DNA from: an uncultured Clostridia bacterium
Lineage (GTDB): Bacteria; Bacillota; Clostridia; TANB77; CAG-508
Reading direction: 5' to 3'
Length of the DNA: 64,000 bases
NCBI GenBank assembly: GCA_934184665.1
Contig: CAKPSX010000001.1
Span: 26,260 to 90,259, forward strand
The position numbers and the translations under genes were made by a program. The notes beneath the pieces were generated by a model. That model was not told the DNA's origin. It made no database searches and saw only the letters and a list, made by a program, of their open reading frames with translations. Of this stretch, positions 55,470-63,693 are shown in pieces (within the stretch, counting starts at the first letter, position 1; every line of letters starts with the position of its first letter).

Positions 55470-57428
55470 ATGAGAATAAGATTGTCTGAGGAGGTAAAAC
55501 GGGTAATCCGACAAATAGTTCGGAGAACACGCGAATGCCAACTCAAAGAAGCAGATACACTAGTGTTGCTTCAAGTTCTTGTTGAACAAGACTCAACATT
55601 CCTATCTGATTTGGAGGAAACTTCCAATATTAGAGCAGAAGAAATTAGCAAGAAAATTGCTAGTGCAAGAGAAGAAATGGAATTCAGAGAGGAAAAACTT
55701 TCGATTCCTAGAGATCAAACGTACTTAGGAGGACAGTGCTTAAGAGAGGCGTGTGTCGAGAACATTGATAGCTTTAACTTCTCGCAAGACCTAGCTGACG
55801 TGTTTAACTATGCGCTCATGCTAATTGAGGAAGCAAAGGAGGATAAAATATTAATTGATGATATTGCATTATCATTAATTTATAATCTTCCAGAAGATTT
55901 GAAAAAACTTCTGAATGCTGTTGGGGTTGACATTGATAAGCTCAACGACATTTATCTTAACAGTGAAGAAGAAGAAATCGACGACAAAGCATGTAACGAA
56001 ACATGTGACCAAGCTAGTGACTTAAAGAGTGAAAAGAACATGATTCCTAAAGTACTCAGAGGATGCGTAACTGTTTTAAATGAACAGTTCGCAAAAGGTA
56101 CTAGCAGTGAAATCCTTGGGAGAGATAAGGAACTCAGGGAAATCTGGAAGACCATGATGAAGAAGACCAAGAGGAACATCATCTTAAAGGGAGAGCCAGG
56201 TGTTGGCAAGACATCTGTCATTTACAAGCTCACTTGCGACATTGTAAATGATGAATGCCCTGAGATGTTCAAGAACTACACTGTTCTGTCACTAGATGTA
56301 AACAGCATTATTGCTGGAACAACACTTAGAGGACAGGCAGAAGAACGGTTCGAAAGGTTGGTTAAATTAATAAAGAGTCATGACAACATCATTCTCTTTA
56401 TTGATGAGATCCACATGATTGTGGGTGCAGGCTCAACGTCAAAAGACGATAACCAAAACTTATCGAATGCCTTGAAGCCAATTCTCGCAACTGGTGATGC
56501 CATTGTCATTGGTGCAACCACGAACGAAGAATATGAGAGAGCATTCAAAGCTCAGGGAGCTTTGAAACGTAGATTCCGTGAAATCACGGTTAAAGAACCT
56601 AAAACAACGGAAGTCCACAACATGCTGAAGAAATCCATCAGGCAGTTGGAAGAGTTCCATGGAGTTAAAATCTCCAAAGAGATGGTAGAAAAAATCATAT
56701 TCTACTCGTCTTGTTTTAACTACAACACGAGAAACCCCGACCGTACGAAAGATCTTATTGAACTTTCTATGGTAACAGCAAAAATGGAGGGGAAAACGAG
56801 AGTAGACCAGAAGTCTATCATGAAAAACTTCGAGTTTAATTTGAAGTCATTCCATGAAATGACTACTGAGAAAGTTCTCTGTGTAGCTTTTCATGAAGTA
56901 GGGCACTATATTGTGCACTATTTCACTGATAGATGTGAAACCAGTGAAATAATAGCTGTAACTATTGTTCCGACAGAACAATATAGAGGAGCCAACATAC
57001 TCGAACCAACTGACAAATCCGACATTATGGATAGGGAAGAGCTTGTCAGCGAAATCGCTGTTGACTTAGCTGGCAGAGTTTCTGAGCATATCTTTGTAGG
57101 GAGCGTGTACAATTCTGGAGCAAGTTCAGATATAGAACATGCAACAAAGCTTGCATATGATATGATTACTGAGGGAGGACTCAGCCAAAAGCTGTATCCT
57201 CATCGAATCTATATCGAAGACAAAAAGTATCACATGCAAACTGATGAAACTATGAAGGCAATTGATGAAGAAATTGGAGGACTGATAGAAGAAGGCTTCC
57301 AAAAAGCGCTACAGATTCTGAAAGAACATGAACCCCTTGTGAAAGCAATAGTTGAAGAGCTGTGCCACAAGGGAATGCTTAGCAAAGGTGAACTGGAGGA
57401 AATTGTCCGGAAAAATCAAAAGCGTTAA
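55470..57428 (+). CDS. ClpN-like / AAA+ / M41 zinc metallopeptidase fusion
   Basis: 652 residues from ATG 55470, 8 nt behind AAAGGAG. Residues ~1-165 resemble a Clp N-domain. Residues ~205-465 form a AAA+ module of ClpA/ClpC first-ring type: LGRDKELREIWK, Walker A GEPGVGKT at 241-248, IIAGTTLRGQAEERFE pore region, Walker B LFIDEIH near 309, sensor GATTNEEYE. Residues ~470-640 are an FtsH-like M41 peptidase: zinc motif H475-E-x-G-H479 in AFHEVGHY and the third ligand Asp554 in SSDIEHAT. No membrane segment exists, unlike FtsH. Unfoldase and protease are thus in one soluble chain. Codon use and G+C (about 42 percent) differ from neighbours, suggesting transfer. Substrates unknown. Confidence 0.88.
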   Translation: MRIRLSEEVKRVIRQIVRRTRECQLKEADTLVLLQVLVEQDSTFLSDLEETSNIRAEEISKKIASAREEMEFREEKLSIPRDQTYLGGQCLREACVENIDSFNFSQDLADVFNYALMLIEEAKEDKILIDDIALSLIYNLPEDLKKLLNAVGVDIDKLNDIYLNSEEEEIDDKACNETCDQASDLKSEKNMIPKVLRGCVTVLNEQFAKGTSSEILGRDKELREIWKTMMKKTKRNIILKGEPGVGKTSVIYKLTCDIVNDECPEMFKNYTVLSLDVNSIIAGTTLRGQAEERFERLVKLIKSHDNIILFIDEIHMIVGAGSTSKDDNQNLSNALKPILATGDAIVIGATTNEEYERAFKAQGALKRRFREITVKEPKTTEVHNMLKKSIRQLEEFHGVKISKEMVEKIIFYSSCFNYNTRNPDRTKDLIELSMVTAKMEGKTRVDQKSIMKNFEFNLKSFHEMTTEKVLCVAFHEVGHYIVHYFTDRCETSEIIAVTIVPTEQYRGANILEPTDKSDIMDREELVSEIAVDLAGRVSEHIFVGSVYNSGASSDIEHATKLAYDMITEGGLSQKLYPHRIYIEDKKYHMQTDETMKAIDEEIGGLIEEGFQKALQILKEHEPLVKAIVEELCHKGMLSKGELEEIVRKNQKR

Positions 57429-57455
57429 GCATTCAAAACTTAACTCATAGCACAT

Positions 57456-57484
57456 AAAAGGCAGGGGAAATTCCTCTGCCTTTT
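57456..57484 (+). terminator. Terminator of the fusion protease gene
   Basis: AAAAGGCAGGGGAA and TTCCTCTGCCTTTT with a minimal loop, 27 nt after the stop. Confidence 0.85.
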
Positions 57485-57530
57485 CATATAAACGATAAAA
57501 GAACATTAAAAATAAATATTTATAAAAATA

Positions 57531-57559
57531 TTGGAAAATAAATACAAAGATGTTATAAT
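57531..57559 (+). promoter_or_regulatory. Promoter of the DnaJ-like gene
   Basis: TTGGAA, 17-nt spacer and TATAAT, 54 nt before the start. Confidence 0.6.
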
Positions 57560-57613
57560 AATGAGAGAAAATAAGAATAAGTTGCACTTGTGCCTTAAGA
57601 AAGGGATTTATAA

Positions 57614-58276
57614 ATGGACAAAAATTATTATAAAATTTTAGAAATTGACCAAGATGCTTCAGAAGAAATAATAGAAAAAGCCTATAAAACACTTGTAAAA
57701 AAATATCATCCAGATTTACAAGATGAAACACAAAAAACATATTATGAAGAAAAAATGAAACAAATAAATGAAGCCTATGCTGTATTATCAGATGAAAATG
57801 CAAGAGAAGAATATGATAAAAATTTAGAAAATGACAGTATAACAAAAGAAGAATATGAAAAAATATTAAGAGAAAACAGTTATTTAAGAGAAAAAATAGA
57901 AGAGCTAAACGAAAATACAAACAATAATATTATAGAAAACAACACAAATAATACAAGCCAAATTCAAAATAATAATATACAAGCAGAAAATTTGACAGAT
58001 TATTACATGGAAAAAATGAATAGAACAATACAGCAAGCATATCAAGATGCATATATACAAGATATGAAAAATAGGGGATATAGATTTACAACAAAACATA
58101 CATTTAAAGAATATCTAAAAGCAATAATAACAATGGCAGTAATATTACTTGTAATTTTCTTAATAGCACAAATACCATTCATAAAAAAATATCTGATAAG
58201 CCTATATGAGCAAAATGAGGTATTAAAAGCAATTATAGATATGTTTGTAAATACATTTAAACAATTTTTCAGATAA
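57614..58276 (+). CDS. J-domain protein with C-terminal membrane segment
   Basis: 220 residues. Residues 1-70 are a complete J domain with the HPD tripeptide (KYHPDLQDE) that stimulates DnaK ATPase. A coiled-coil/Asn-rich linker follows, and one membrane segment (~170-190) near the C-terminus is followed by an amphipathic tail. No zinc-finger or substrate domains of true DnaJ are present. It would recruit DnaK to the membrane. Starts an operon-like run of plus-strand genes (SDR, DUF1836, Maf). Confidence 0.85.
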   Translation: MDKNYYKILEIDQDASEEIIEKAYKTLVKKYHPDLQDETQKTYYEEKMKQINEAYAVLSDENAREEYDKNLENDSITKEEYEKILRENSYLREKIEELNENTNNNIIENNTNNTSQIQNNNIQAENLTDYYMEKMNRTIQQAYQDAYIQDMKNRGYRFTTKHTFKEYLKAIITMAVILLVIFLIAQIPFIKKYLISLYEQNEVLKAIIDMFVNTFKQFFR

Positions 58277-58302
58277 TAATACTTAATTAAAGGAGGAAGT
58301 TT

Positions 58303-59049
58303 ATGAAAGCTTTAGTAACAGGTGCATCTTCAGGAATAGGGAGAGATATCGCAAAAGAATTAAGCAAAAGAGGATATGATTTAATACTAGTATCCAGAGA
58401 TTTAGAAAGATTAAACAAAGTAAAAGCCCAATTAGAAACAAATGCAGAAGTAATAAGTTTAGATTTATCAGTACCAGAAAATTGTATAAAATTACATGAA
58501 AAATATGGAGATGTAGACATATTAGTAAATAATGCTGGTTTTGGAGATTGCGGAGAATTCACAGAAACAAAACTTGAAAAAGAATTAAAGATGATAGACA
58601 CAAATGTTGTAGCATATCACATATTAACAAAATTATATTTACAAGACATGAAAAAGAAAAACAAAGGCCAGATTTTAAATGTTGCATCAATAGCAGGATT
58701 TATGCCAGGACCACTAATGGCAACATATTATGCTACAAAATCATATATAGTAAGATTATCAGAAGCAATTAGAGAAGAATTAAGAAGAGACAACTCAAAA
58801 GTCAAAATCAGTATATTATGTCCAGGACCTGTTGATACAAACTTCAATAAAGTAGCTGATGTGCAGTTCGCACTAAAAGGATTAAGTAGTAAATATGTAG
58901 CAGATTATGCAGTAGAAAAAATGTTAAAAGGTAAATTTTATATTGTACCTGGAATAAAAATAAAATTAGCAAAGTTCGCAAGCAAAATCACGCCAAGTAA
59001 TATAGTAGCAATGGTTTCATATAACATGCAAAGGAGAAAAATTCAATAA
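58303..59049 (+). CDS. Short-chain dehydrogenase/reductase (SDR)
   Basis: 248 residues behind AAAGGAGG. Classical SDR motifs: TGASSGIG (NAD(P)-binding) at residues 6-13, NNAG, catalytic Ser in NVASIAG and YYATK with Tyr and Lys, then PGPVDT. The YqjQ/DltE-like C-terminus (PSNIVAMVSYNMQRRK) resembles the broad ketoacyl-reductase-like group acting on unknown lipids or small molecules. No pathway neighbours define the substrate. Confidence 0.9.
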   Translation: MKALVTGASSGIGRDIAKELSKRGYDLILVSRDLERLNKVKAQLETNAEVISLDLSVPENCIKLHEKYGDVDILVNNAGFGDCGEFTETKLEKELKMIDTNVVAYHILTKLYLQDMKKKNKGQILNVASIAGFMPGPLMATYYATKSYIVRLSEAIREELRRDNSKVKISILCPGPVDTNFNKVADVQFALKGLSSKYVADYAVEKMLKGKFYIVPGIKIKLAKFASKITPSNIVAMVSYNMQRRKIQ

Positions 59050-59102
59050 AAAGAATTAGATAACGCAAAAAGACCCTAAGAATAGGAGGAAATGAAACAA
59101 AA

Positions 59103-59600
59103 ATGGAAAAACGTGAAGAAATAATTTCAGAATTTCATATACCAAGATGGAATGAACTACCAGATATAGATTTATATTTAGACCAAGTTGTAAACTATTT
59201 AGAAAGATATTTAGCAATATGCACAATTGACCAAAACGAAAAAATTATAACTAAAACAATGATAAACAATTACGTAAAACAAGAAATAATGCCAGCACCA
59301 GAAAAAAAGAAATACGATAGAACACAAATAGCATATCTATTTGTAATATGCATATTGAAACAAGTATATAGCATAAATGATATCAGTAAACTAATATCAT
59401 TAACAATAAAAAATTATGAAATAAGTCAAGCCTATAACAAATTTTGCACTAATCTGGAAGTCGCAGTCAAAGATGTATTTATGAAACACGAATTCTTAAA
59501 ATGCAACGACTTAACAGAAGAACAATACTTATTAAACAATATAGTGCAATCCTTTGCAAATAAACTATATGTAGAAGTAAAATATTTAGAAAAGGAATGA
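59103..59600 (+). CDS. DUF1836 domain protein
   Basis: 165 residues. The DUF1836 pattern is clear: FHIPRWNELPDIDLYLDQVV, KTMINNYVKQEIMPAP and YDRTQIAYLFVICILKQVYSI. This MerR-like helix-turn-helix family occurs in Firmicutes and is presumed regulatory, with no settled target. AGGAGG lies 13 nt upstream of the ATG, a long spacing. It ends 6 nt before the Maf gene. Confidence 0.85.
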   Translation: MEKREEIISEFHIPRWNELPDIDLYLDQVVNYLERYLAICTIDQNEKIITKTMINNYVKQEIMPAPEKKKYDRTQIAYLFVICILKQVYSINDISKLISLTIKNYEISQAYNKFCTNLEVAVKDVFMKHEFLKCNDLTEEQYLLNNIVQSFANKLYVEVKYLEKE

Positions 59601-59606
59601 TTAAAT

Positions 59607-60197
59607 ATGAAATTAATTTTAGCATCAAACTCAAAAACTAGAAAAGAGCTTTTTGATATGATTGGTTGGAAATATGAAGTTGTTACAAGTAAGATAGAGG
59701 AAAATAGTAATAGTACTGATCCGAAACAATATGTTATTGATTTATCAAAAGACAAGGCGAATTCTGTTGCTTCGCAAATAACAGAAAAAGCGATAATAGT
59801 ATCTGCAGATTCTATAATATATATGGATAATGAAAAGTTTGAAAAGCCAAAAAGCAAAGAAGAGGCATTTAAAAATATGAAAAAAATGAGCGGAAAGGTT
59901 AATTATGCACTAACAGGTGTTACAATAAAAGATTTATATCAAGGCAAAGAAGTTTCTTTTGCAGAAGTTACGAAAGTTCATTTTAAAGAAATTTCAGATG
60001 CAGACATTTCTTGGTATGTAGAAAATGAAAAATACATATTAGATAGAGCAGGTTATTCTATGGCAGGTAAAACTTCTATTTTTGTAGACAAAATTGAAGG
60101 AGATTATTACAATATTCTTGGCTTGCCAATAAGTAGATTGTATTCAAAATTGAACGAACTAGGTTACAAAATTTCAGATTTTGAAATGAAAAAATAG
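59607..60197 (+). CDS. maf: Maf family nucleoside triphosphate pyrophosphatase
   Basis: 196 residues, standard Maf length. N-terminal LILASNSKTRKELFDMIGW substrate-binding loop, ADSIIYMDNEKFEKPKS with the conserved Asp and Lys, and VDKIEGDYYNILGLP near the C-terminus. Maf enzymes hydrolyse non-canonical or pyrimidine nucleoside triphosphates and are linked to septum control in Bacillus. It closes the operon-like run before the AbiE pair, which has its own promoter. Confidence 0.92.
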   Translation: MKLILASNSKTRKELFDMIGWKYEVVTSKIEENSNSTDPKQYVIDLSKDKANSVASQITEKAIIVSADSIIYMDNEKFEKPKSKEEAFKNMKKMSGKVNYALTGVTIKDLYQGKEVSFAEVTKVHFKEISDADISWYVENEKYILDRAGYSMAGKTSIFVDKIEGDYYNILGLPISRLYSKLNELGYKISDFEMKK

Positions 60198-60207
60198 CTA
60201 AAAATGT

Positions 60208-60236
60208 TTGATTTTCACCACAAAATATCGTATAAT
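60208..60236 (+). promoter_or_regulatory. Promoter of the AbiE pair
   Basis: TTGATT, 17-nt spacer and perfect TATAAT, 19 nt before the start at 60256. Confidence 0.7.
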
Positions 60237-60255
60237 GATAAAAAGAGGTGATAAT

Positions 60256-60846
60256 ATGATATTAACTAATGATATTATAAAACTTAATTTTCAAAAATAT
60301 TCCAATAAAAACACAAAAATTTGTAGGGAAGCAAAAAATGAAAAATTAATAAAAATCATAAATGGATTATATGAAACAGACCCTAATGTTAATGGCTATT
60401 TGCTAGCAGGAAGTATTTATGGCCCTTCATACATTTCTTTTGATTATGCACTGTCATTTTATGGGTTAATCCCAGAGAAAGTAACTACATTTACAAGTGC
60501 AACATGTGGTAAGAAAAAGAAAAAAATATATAATAATAAATTTGGTTCATTTTCATATAGAGATGTGCCAATTAATGTATATCCATTAGGAATAAATGTA
60601 ATAGAAGAAGGAAATTATAGTTATCAAATAGCTACTCCAGAAAAAGCTCTATGTGATAAACTTTACACATTAAGTCCTATTAAAAATATGCAAGAGTTTG
60701 AAATCGTATTATGTAATGATTTGAGAATAGACTTAGATGAACTAAAAAAATTAAATTTAAAAGATATTGAAATTTTATCACAATATTATCATTGCACAAA
60801 TGTTAATTTATTATGCAGATATATGAGGAGGAAAATAAATGAATAA
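60256..60846 (+). CDS. AbiEi-type antitoxin (type IV toxin-antitoxin)
   Basis: 196 residues from ATG 60256 behind AGAGGTGAT; an earlier in-frame start lies inside the promoter. The core LLAGSIYGPSYISFDYALSFYGLIPE and ATPEKALCDKLYTL is typical of AbiEi antitoxins, which repress the operon and counter the toxin without direct binding. The N-terminal winged-helix region looks short. Its stop overlaps the start of the toxin gene by 8 nt, implying coupling. Confidence 0.85.
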   Translation: MILTNDIIKLNFQKYSNKNTKICREAKNEKLIKIINGLYETDPNVNGYLLAGSIYGPSYISFDYALSFYGLIPEKVTTFTSATCGKKKKKIYNNKFGSFSYRDVPINVYPLGINVIEEGNYSYQIATPEKALCDKLYTLSPIKNMQEFEIVLCNDLRIDLDELKKLNLKDIEILSQYYHCTNVNLLCRYMRRKINE

Positions 60847-61705
60847 TGTTTTAAAAAATATGCTTGATAAATATGATATAAAAAATACATTAGATGAAAC
60901 AAATGCAATGAAAGAAATTATTCAGGAGATTGTTTTGTGTGGACTAAGTAGAGGTGGATTTTTCGATGTAGCGGCTTTTTATGGTGGAACAGCACTTAGA
61001 ATATTTTATGGTTTAAATAGATTTTCAGAAGATTTAGATTTTGTATTAATAAAACCTAATCTTGAATTTGATTTGAGCAAATACTTTTCTTTTATTGAAA
61101 AAGAAGTTCAAGCTTATGGGTTAAATTTATCAATTAGTGAAAAAAATAAAACAAAGGAATCTAATATTACATCTGCATTTTTAAAAGGTGATACAAAAGA
61201 GCATATTTTAATATTTTTCCCAAATGAAAATATGAAAAATACTACATCTTTAAAAGATATAAAAATAAAATTTGAAGTTGATGTTAATCCTCCAGCAGGA
61301 GCCAAGTATGACTTGAAATATAAGCTATTGCCATCTCCACATCAGGTAAGATTATATGATGAAAGTTCTTTATTTGCTGGAAAGATACATGCGATTCTTT
61401 GCAGAAATTGGAATTATAGAACTAAAGGAAGAGATTTATATGATTATATTTTTTACTTATCGAAAAATATAAGTGTAAATATGGAACTTATAAAAGAAAA
61501 ATTAATTGATTCTAATGCGTTAAAGAGAGAAGAGGCATTTAATATAGATATTTTAAAAGGATTATTAGATAAGAAATTTGAAAGAATAGATTATAAGAAT
61601 GCAAAAGAAGACGTAGAGATGTTTATAGAAGATAAGGAATCACTAAATTTGTGGTCAGCAGATTTCTTTAAAGAGATTACAAAAAATCTTAAGGAATCAG
61701 CTTAA
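60839..61705 (+). CDS. AbiEii/AbiGii-type nucleotidyltransferase toxin
   Basis: 288 residues. Nucleotidyltransferase fold with the motif GGTALRIFYGLNRFSEDLDFVLI, i.e. the G-G-T-(x)-R-(x)-S-E-D-(x)-D signature, followed by KFEVDVNPPAGA and LFAGKIHAILCRNWNYRTKGRD, the other conserved block. AbiEii enzymes transfer nucleotides to RNA targets (tRNA in studied cases) and give abortive phage defence. Complete and adjacent to its antitoxin, so probably functional. Confidence 0.9.
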   Translation: MNNVLKNMLDKYDIKNTLDETNAMKEIIQEIVLCGLSRGGFFDVAAFYGGTALRIFYGLNRFSEDLDFVLIKPNLEFDLSKYFSFIEKEVQAYGLNLSISEKNKTKESNITSAFLKGDTKEHILIFFPNENMKNTTSLKDIKIKFEVDVNPPAGAKYDLKYKLLPSPHQVRLYDESSLFAGKIHAILCRNWNYRTKGRDLYDYIFYLSKNISVNMELIKEKLIDSNALKREEAFNIDILKGLLDKKFERIDYKNAKEDVEMFIEDKESLNLWSADFFKEITKNLKESA

Positions 61706-61726
61706 ACTTATAATACAGGGAAATGT

Positions 61727-61772
61727 AAAAAGCACTTGGCTTAGTAACATTAACTAAGTTAGGTGCTTTTTT
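61727..61772 (+). terminator. Terminator of the AbiE operon
   Basis: AAAAAGCACTTGGCTTAG pairs imperfectly with CTAAGTTAGGTGCTTTTTT around an 8-10 nt loop. Confidence 0.82.
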
Positions 61773-61827
61773 GTGAGTGTATTGAATTGAAAAAGAAAAA
61801 AGCAATTAAAAATAATTGCAAAATGTA

Positions 61828-61857
61828 TTGACTAATGGGTGGATTTTTTGGTATTAT
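61828..61857 (+). promoter_or_regulatory. Promoter of the leader region before the FGE protein
   Basis: TTGACT (61828-61833), 18-nt spacer and TATTAT (61852-61857; TATAAT overlaps at 61855). It reads into the leader peptide. Confidence 0.55.
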
Positions 61858-61928
61858 AATTTTGAAAGAAATTATATGTTTAAAATGTAATAAAAATGGA
61901 AACAATAAATTCGAAGGAGAAAAGAAAT

Positions 61929-61991
61929 ATGAAAGTTATGATAGCGCAAACCCTTGGGGCTGTACACACACACACACACAAGCACTTTTAA
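61929..61991 (+). CDS. Short His/Thr-rich leader peptide
   Basis: A 20-codon frame with a good ribosome site (GAAGGAGA, 8-9 nt before ATG) and ending HTHTHKHF. It is followed 45 nt later by an intrinsic terminator. This order (promoter, short peptide with a run of one amino-acid codon, terminator) is that of a transcription attenuator responding to charged tRNA-His. No histidine genes follow within the window, so the role is uncertain; the CA repeat could also be a chance microsatellite. Confidence 0.45.
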   Translation: MKVMIAQTLGAVHTHTHKHF

Positions 61992-62035
61992 GCGTTGAAG
62001 AAAAAAAGCAAAAAAATAAAATAAATAAATTTAAT

Positions 62036-62087
62036 AAAGACGGTAAGAGAAGCATAATTCAGTTATGTTTTCTTTTGCCGTCTTTTT
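62036..62087 (+). terminator. Terminator/attenuator hairpin
   Basis: AAAGACGG and CCGTCTTTTT close a long stem with inner CATAA-TTCAG-TTATG hairpin. It lies between the leader peptide and element B, about 170 nt before the FGE gene. Confidence 0.75.
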
Positions 62088-62096
62088 GTATGGTGG

Positions 62097-62220
62097 GTTG
62101 TGAAAGAATTACAATTTTAGACTGTGTCAGATTTCATTTAAAACGCGGTTACATACACCACGTATGCGCCCTTGCCTTTTAAATAAAATCTTTCTTGCCA
62201 AAATTTAATTCTTTCACAAC
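62097..62220 (+). ncRNA. Structured palindromic element B (upstream of FGE-fold gene)
   Basis: 124 nt closed by a perfect 14-bp stem (GTTGTGAAAGAATT / AATTCTTTCACAAC). Inside are AATTTT/AAAATT, ATTTAAAA/TTTTAAAT and the CATAC-ACCAC-GTATG hairpin. The centre is nearly identical to element A at 50635-50764, while the outer stem differs but keeps pairing. It ends 37 nt before the FGE gene start. Confidence 0.6.
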
Positions 62221-62257
62221 AGGGGGTTTGGACAAAGTTTATAAGGAGATTGGAGAT

Positions 62258-63529
62258 ATGGTAAATATGAATAATAAAAAGAACAATAGGAAACAGAGAA
62301 AAGAGGAGAAAGAAAAAGTAAATAAGATTAGTAATCTAAAGCTGATGACGTTGATTAATAAAAATTCAGTAATAACATTCATAGTAGTAATGTTAATATT
62401 GGGAGCCATTATATTTGGATTAGTTTATAACATAAGAAAAGGATATACACCACAAGAAACTGCTGATAATAAAAAAGAAAACGTAAATTATATATGGGGA
62501 GAAATAAAGCCTGGAAAGAAAAACGAAAACAATTATACAATGGTAACAAGTGCAGATGGAATTAAAGTACCAGTCCCAACAGGCTACACAGCCTCATCAG
62601 TTGAAAGTGAAAGATATGTAATTGGAGGTTTTGTAATATATGAAGGAACAGATGATGTAACAACATCAAATCAATGGGAAGCACAGTGTAATAGAAATCA
62701 ATATGCATGGATACCAATAACAGATGTAAGTGATATGTATTGGAGAGACCAGACAACAGGGAAGAAATATGGAACAAGATATTTTATAAATGGCATACCA
62801 GAATATTCAAAGAATGTAACATTAAAAAATGAGCCACAAACAACAGATTATGATATCCAGTCAACATATTTAACGCAATATTTAAATGGAATGTCAAGAG
62901 AAGATTTTTTAATGGAAATGGAAATAGATTTTGATAAAATGTTAAATAGTGTGGCAACATATGGAGGGTTTTATATAGGGAGATATGAAACAGGAGACCT
63001 AAGCCAAGCAACACCAGTAGTAAAGAGAATGAATGAGGATTTAGGAAATCAAAATTGGTGGCAGATGTGGAAAAAAGCAAGAAAGTTATCAGGAACAAGT
63101 GCAGGAGTGCAGATGATATGGGGAACACAATGGGACCAAACGTTAAAATGGTTAGTAGATACAGAAAAAAAGACACTCTCAGAAGTAGGTTATAATTCAA
63201 CAAGTTGGGGTAACTACGAAAGCAGTAGCTTTACTTATTATAAAAATACATCAAAAAATACAGCAAGGAAGTCTTCAGGTGTTGTGGGTAACATTCCAAG
63301 TGGTTCGTATGAAGGCGCAAATGCTAATAATGTATATGACTTGGCAGGAAATATGTGGGAGTGGACAAATGAGTCTGACAACGCAGGAAAGGGTGATACC
63401 AGATATGGACGTGGTGGTAGTTGTTGCTACTATCGCGGTGATCATGAGTATGCATCTAACTATGAGCTTTACGAACCTAATACTAATGAGCAATATGGAG
63501 GAATGCGCTGCAGTTTATTCATCAAATAA
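62258..63529 (+). CDS. Membrane-anchored FGE/C-type-lectin-fold protein, candidate diversity-generating retroelement target
   Basis: 423 residues from ATG 62258, 8 nt behind AAGGAGAT. Basic cytoplasmic N-terminus (~1-35), one membrane segment (~38-58), then an extracellular FGE-sulfatase/C-type-lectin-fold domain: ATYGGFYIGRYETGD, MIWGTQWDQTLKWL, VYDLAGNMWEWTNES and a terminal block from R385 to K423 (RGGS, then CCYY, ASNYE, GGMRCSLFIK). Catalytic Cys residues of true FGE are not evident. The last ~35 codons use many codons ending in C or T (TGC, CGC, TAC, CAT) unlike the rest of this A-ending gene, as expected for adenine-templated variable regions. A perfect hairpin follows 24 nt after the stop. 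Confidence 0.85.
   Translation: MVNMNNKKNNRKQRKEEKEKVNKISNLKLMTLINKNSVITFIVVMLILGAIIFGLVYNIRKGYTPQETADNKKENVNYIWGEIKPGKKNENNYTMVTSADGIKVPVPTGYTASSVESERYVIGGFVIYEGTDDVTTSNQWEAQCNRNQYAWIPITDVSDMYWRDQTTGKKYGTRYFINGIPEYSKNVTLKNEPQTTDYDIQSTYLTQYLNGMSREDFLMEMEIDFDKMLNSVATYGGFYIGRYETGDLSQATPVVKRMNEDLGNQNWWQMWKKARKLSGTSAGVQMIWGTQWDQTLKWLVDTEKKTLSEVGYNSTSWGNYESSSFTYYKNTSKNTARKSSGVVGNIPSGSYEGANANNVYDLAGNMWEWTNESDNAGKGDTRYGRGGSCCYYRGDHEYASNYELYEPNTNEQYGGMRCSLFIK
63410..63529 (+). other. Candidate variable region (VR) of a diversity-generating retroelement
   Basis: C-terminal codons 385-423 of the FGE-fold protein. Residues 388-413 are Ser, Cys, Tyr, Arg, Asp, His, Asn with third bases C/T, i.e. the set obtainable by changing A in AAY codons. 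Neither a template repeat nor a reverse transcriptase was found in the window, so this remains inference. Confidence 0.4.
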
Positions 63530-63552
63530 TTACCCATTATCGCAATAACAAC

Positions 63553-63578
63553 AAAAGCAATGCATTCGCATTGCTTTT
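63553..63578. other. Perfect 11-bp stem, 4-nt loop hairpin downstream of the VR candidate
   Basis: AAAAGCAATGC, ATTC, GCATTGCTTTT. It may be an intrinsic terminator, but the short loop and position 24 nt after the stop also fit the cruciform that aids retrohoming in known retroelement targets. Confidence 0.6.
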
Positions 63579-63633
63579 ACTGTATCTATAATACCTACTT
63601 GATTTCAACCTGCAACACTGTAGAAAATAGCCT

Positions 63634-63679
63634 ATTAGTCTATATTAATTGGCGTGTGCATGAGTTTTTATAGACTAAT
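63634..63679. repeat. 11-bp inverted repeat with 24-nt loop
   Basis: ATTAGTCTATA and TATAGACTAAT flank GC-richer bases; no gene nearby explains it. Confidence 0.5.
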
Positions 63680-63693
63680 GTGTGCCGAGCGAC

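Noticed and set aside
57309..57920. A 203-codon minus-strand frame rich in Leu and Phe
   Set aside because: It covers the end of the protease gene, a terminator and the J-domain gene; composition is that of an antisense shadow of A-rich coding DNA.
61835..62182. A 115-codon frame across the leader region
   Set aside because: It crosses the leader peptide, terminator and element B, starts at the promoter itself and has no ribosome site or protein-like composition.
50635..62220. Elements A and B as integron attC sites or transposon ends
   Set aside because: They begin GTTG-like and end CAAC-like, opposite to attC consensus ends; no target duplications or transposase are seen, and the stems change sequence while keeping pairing.
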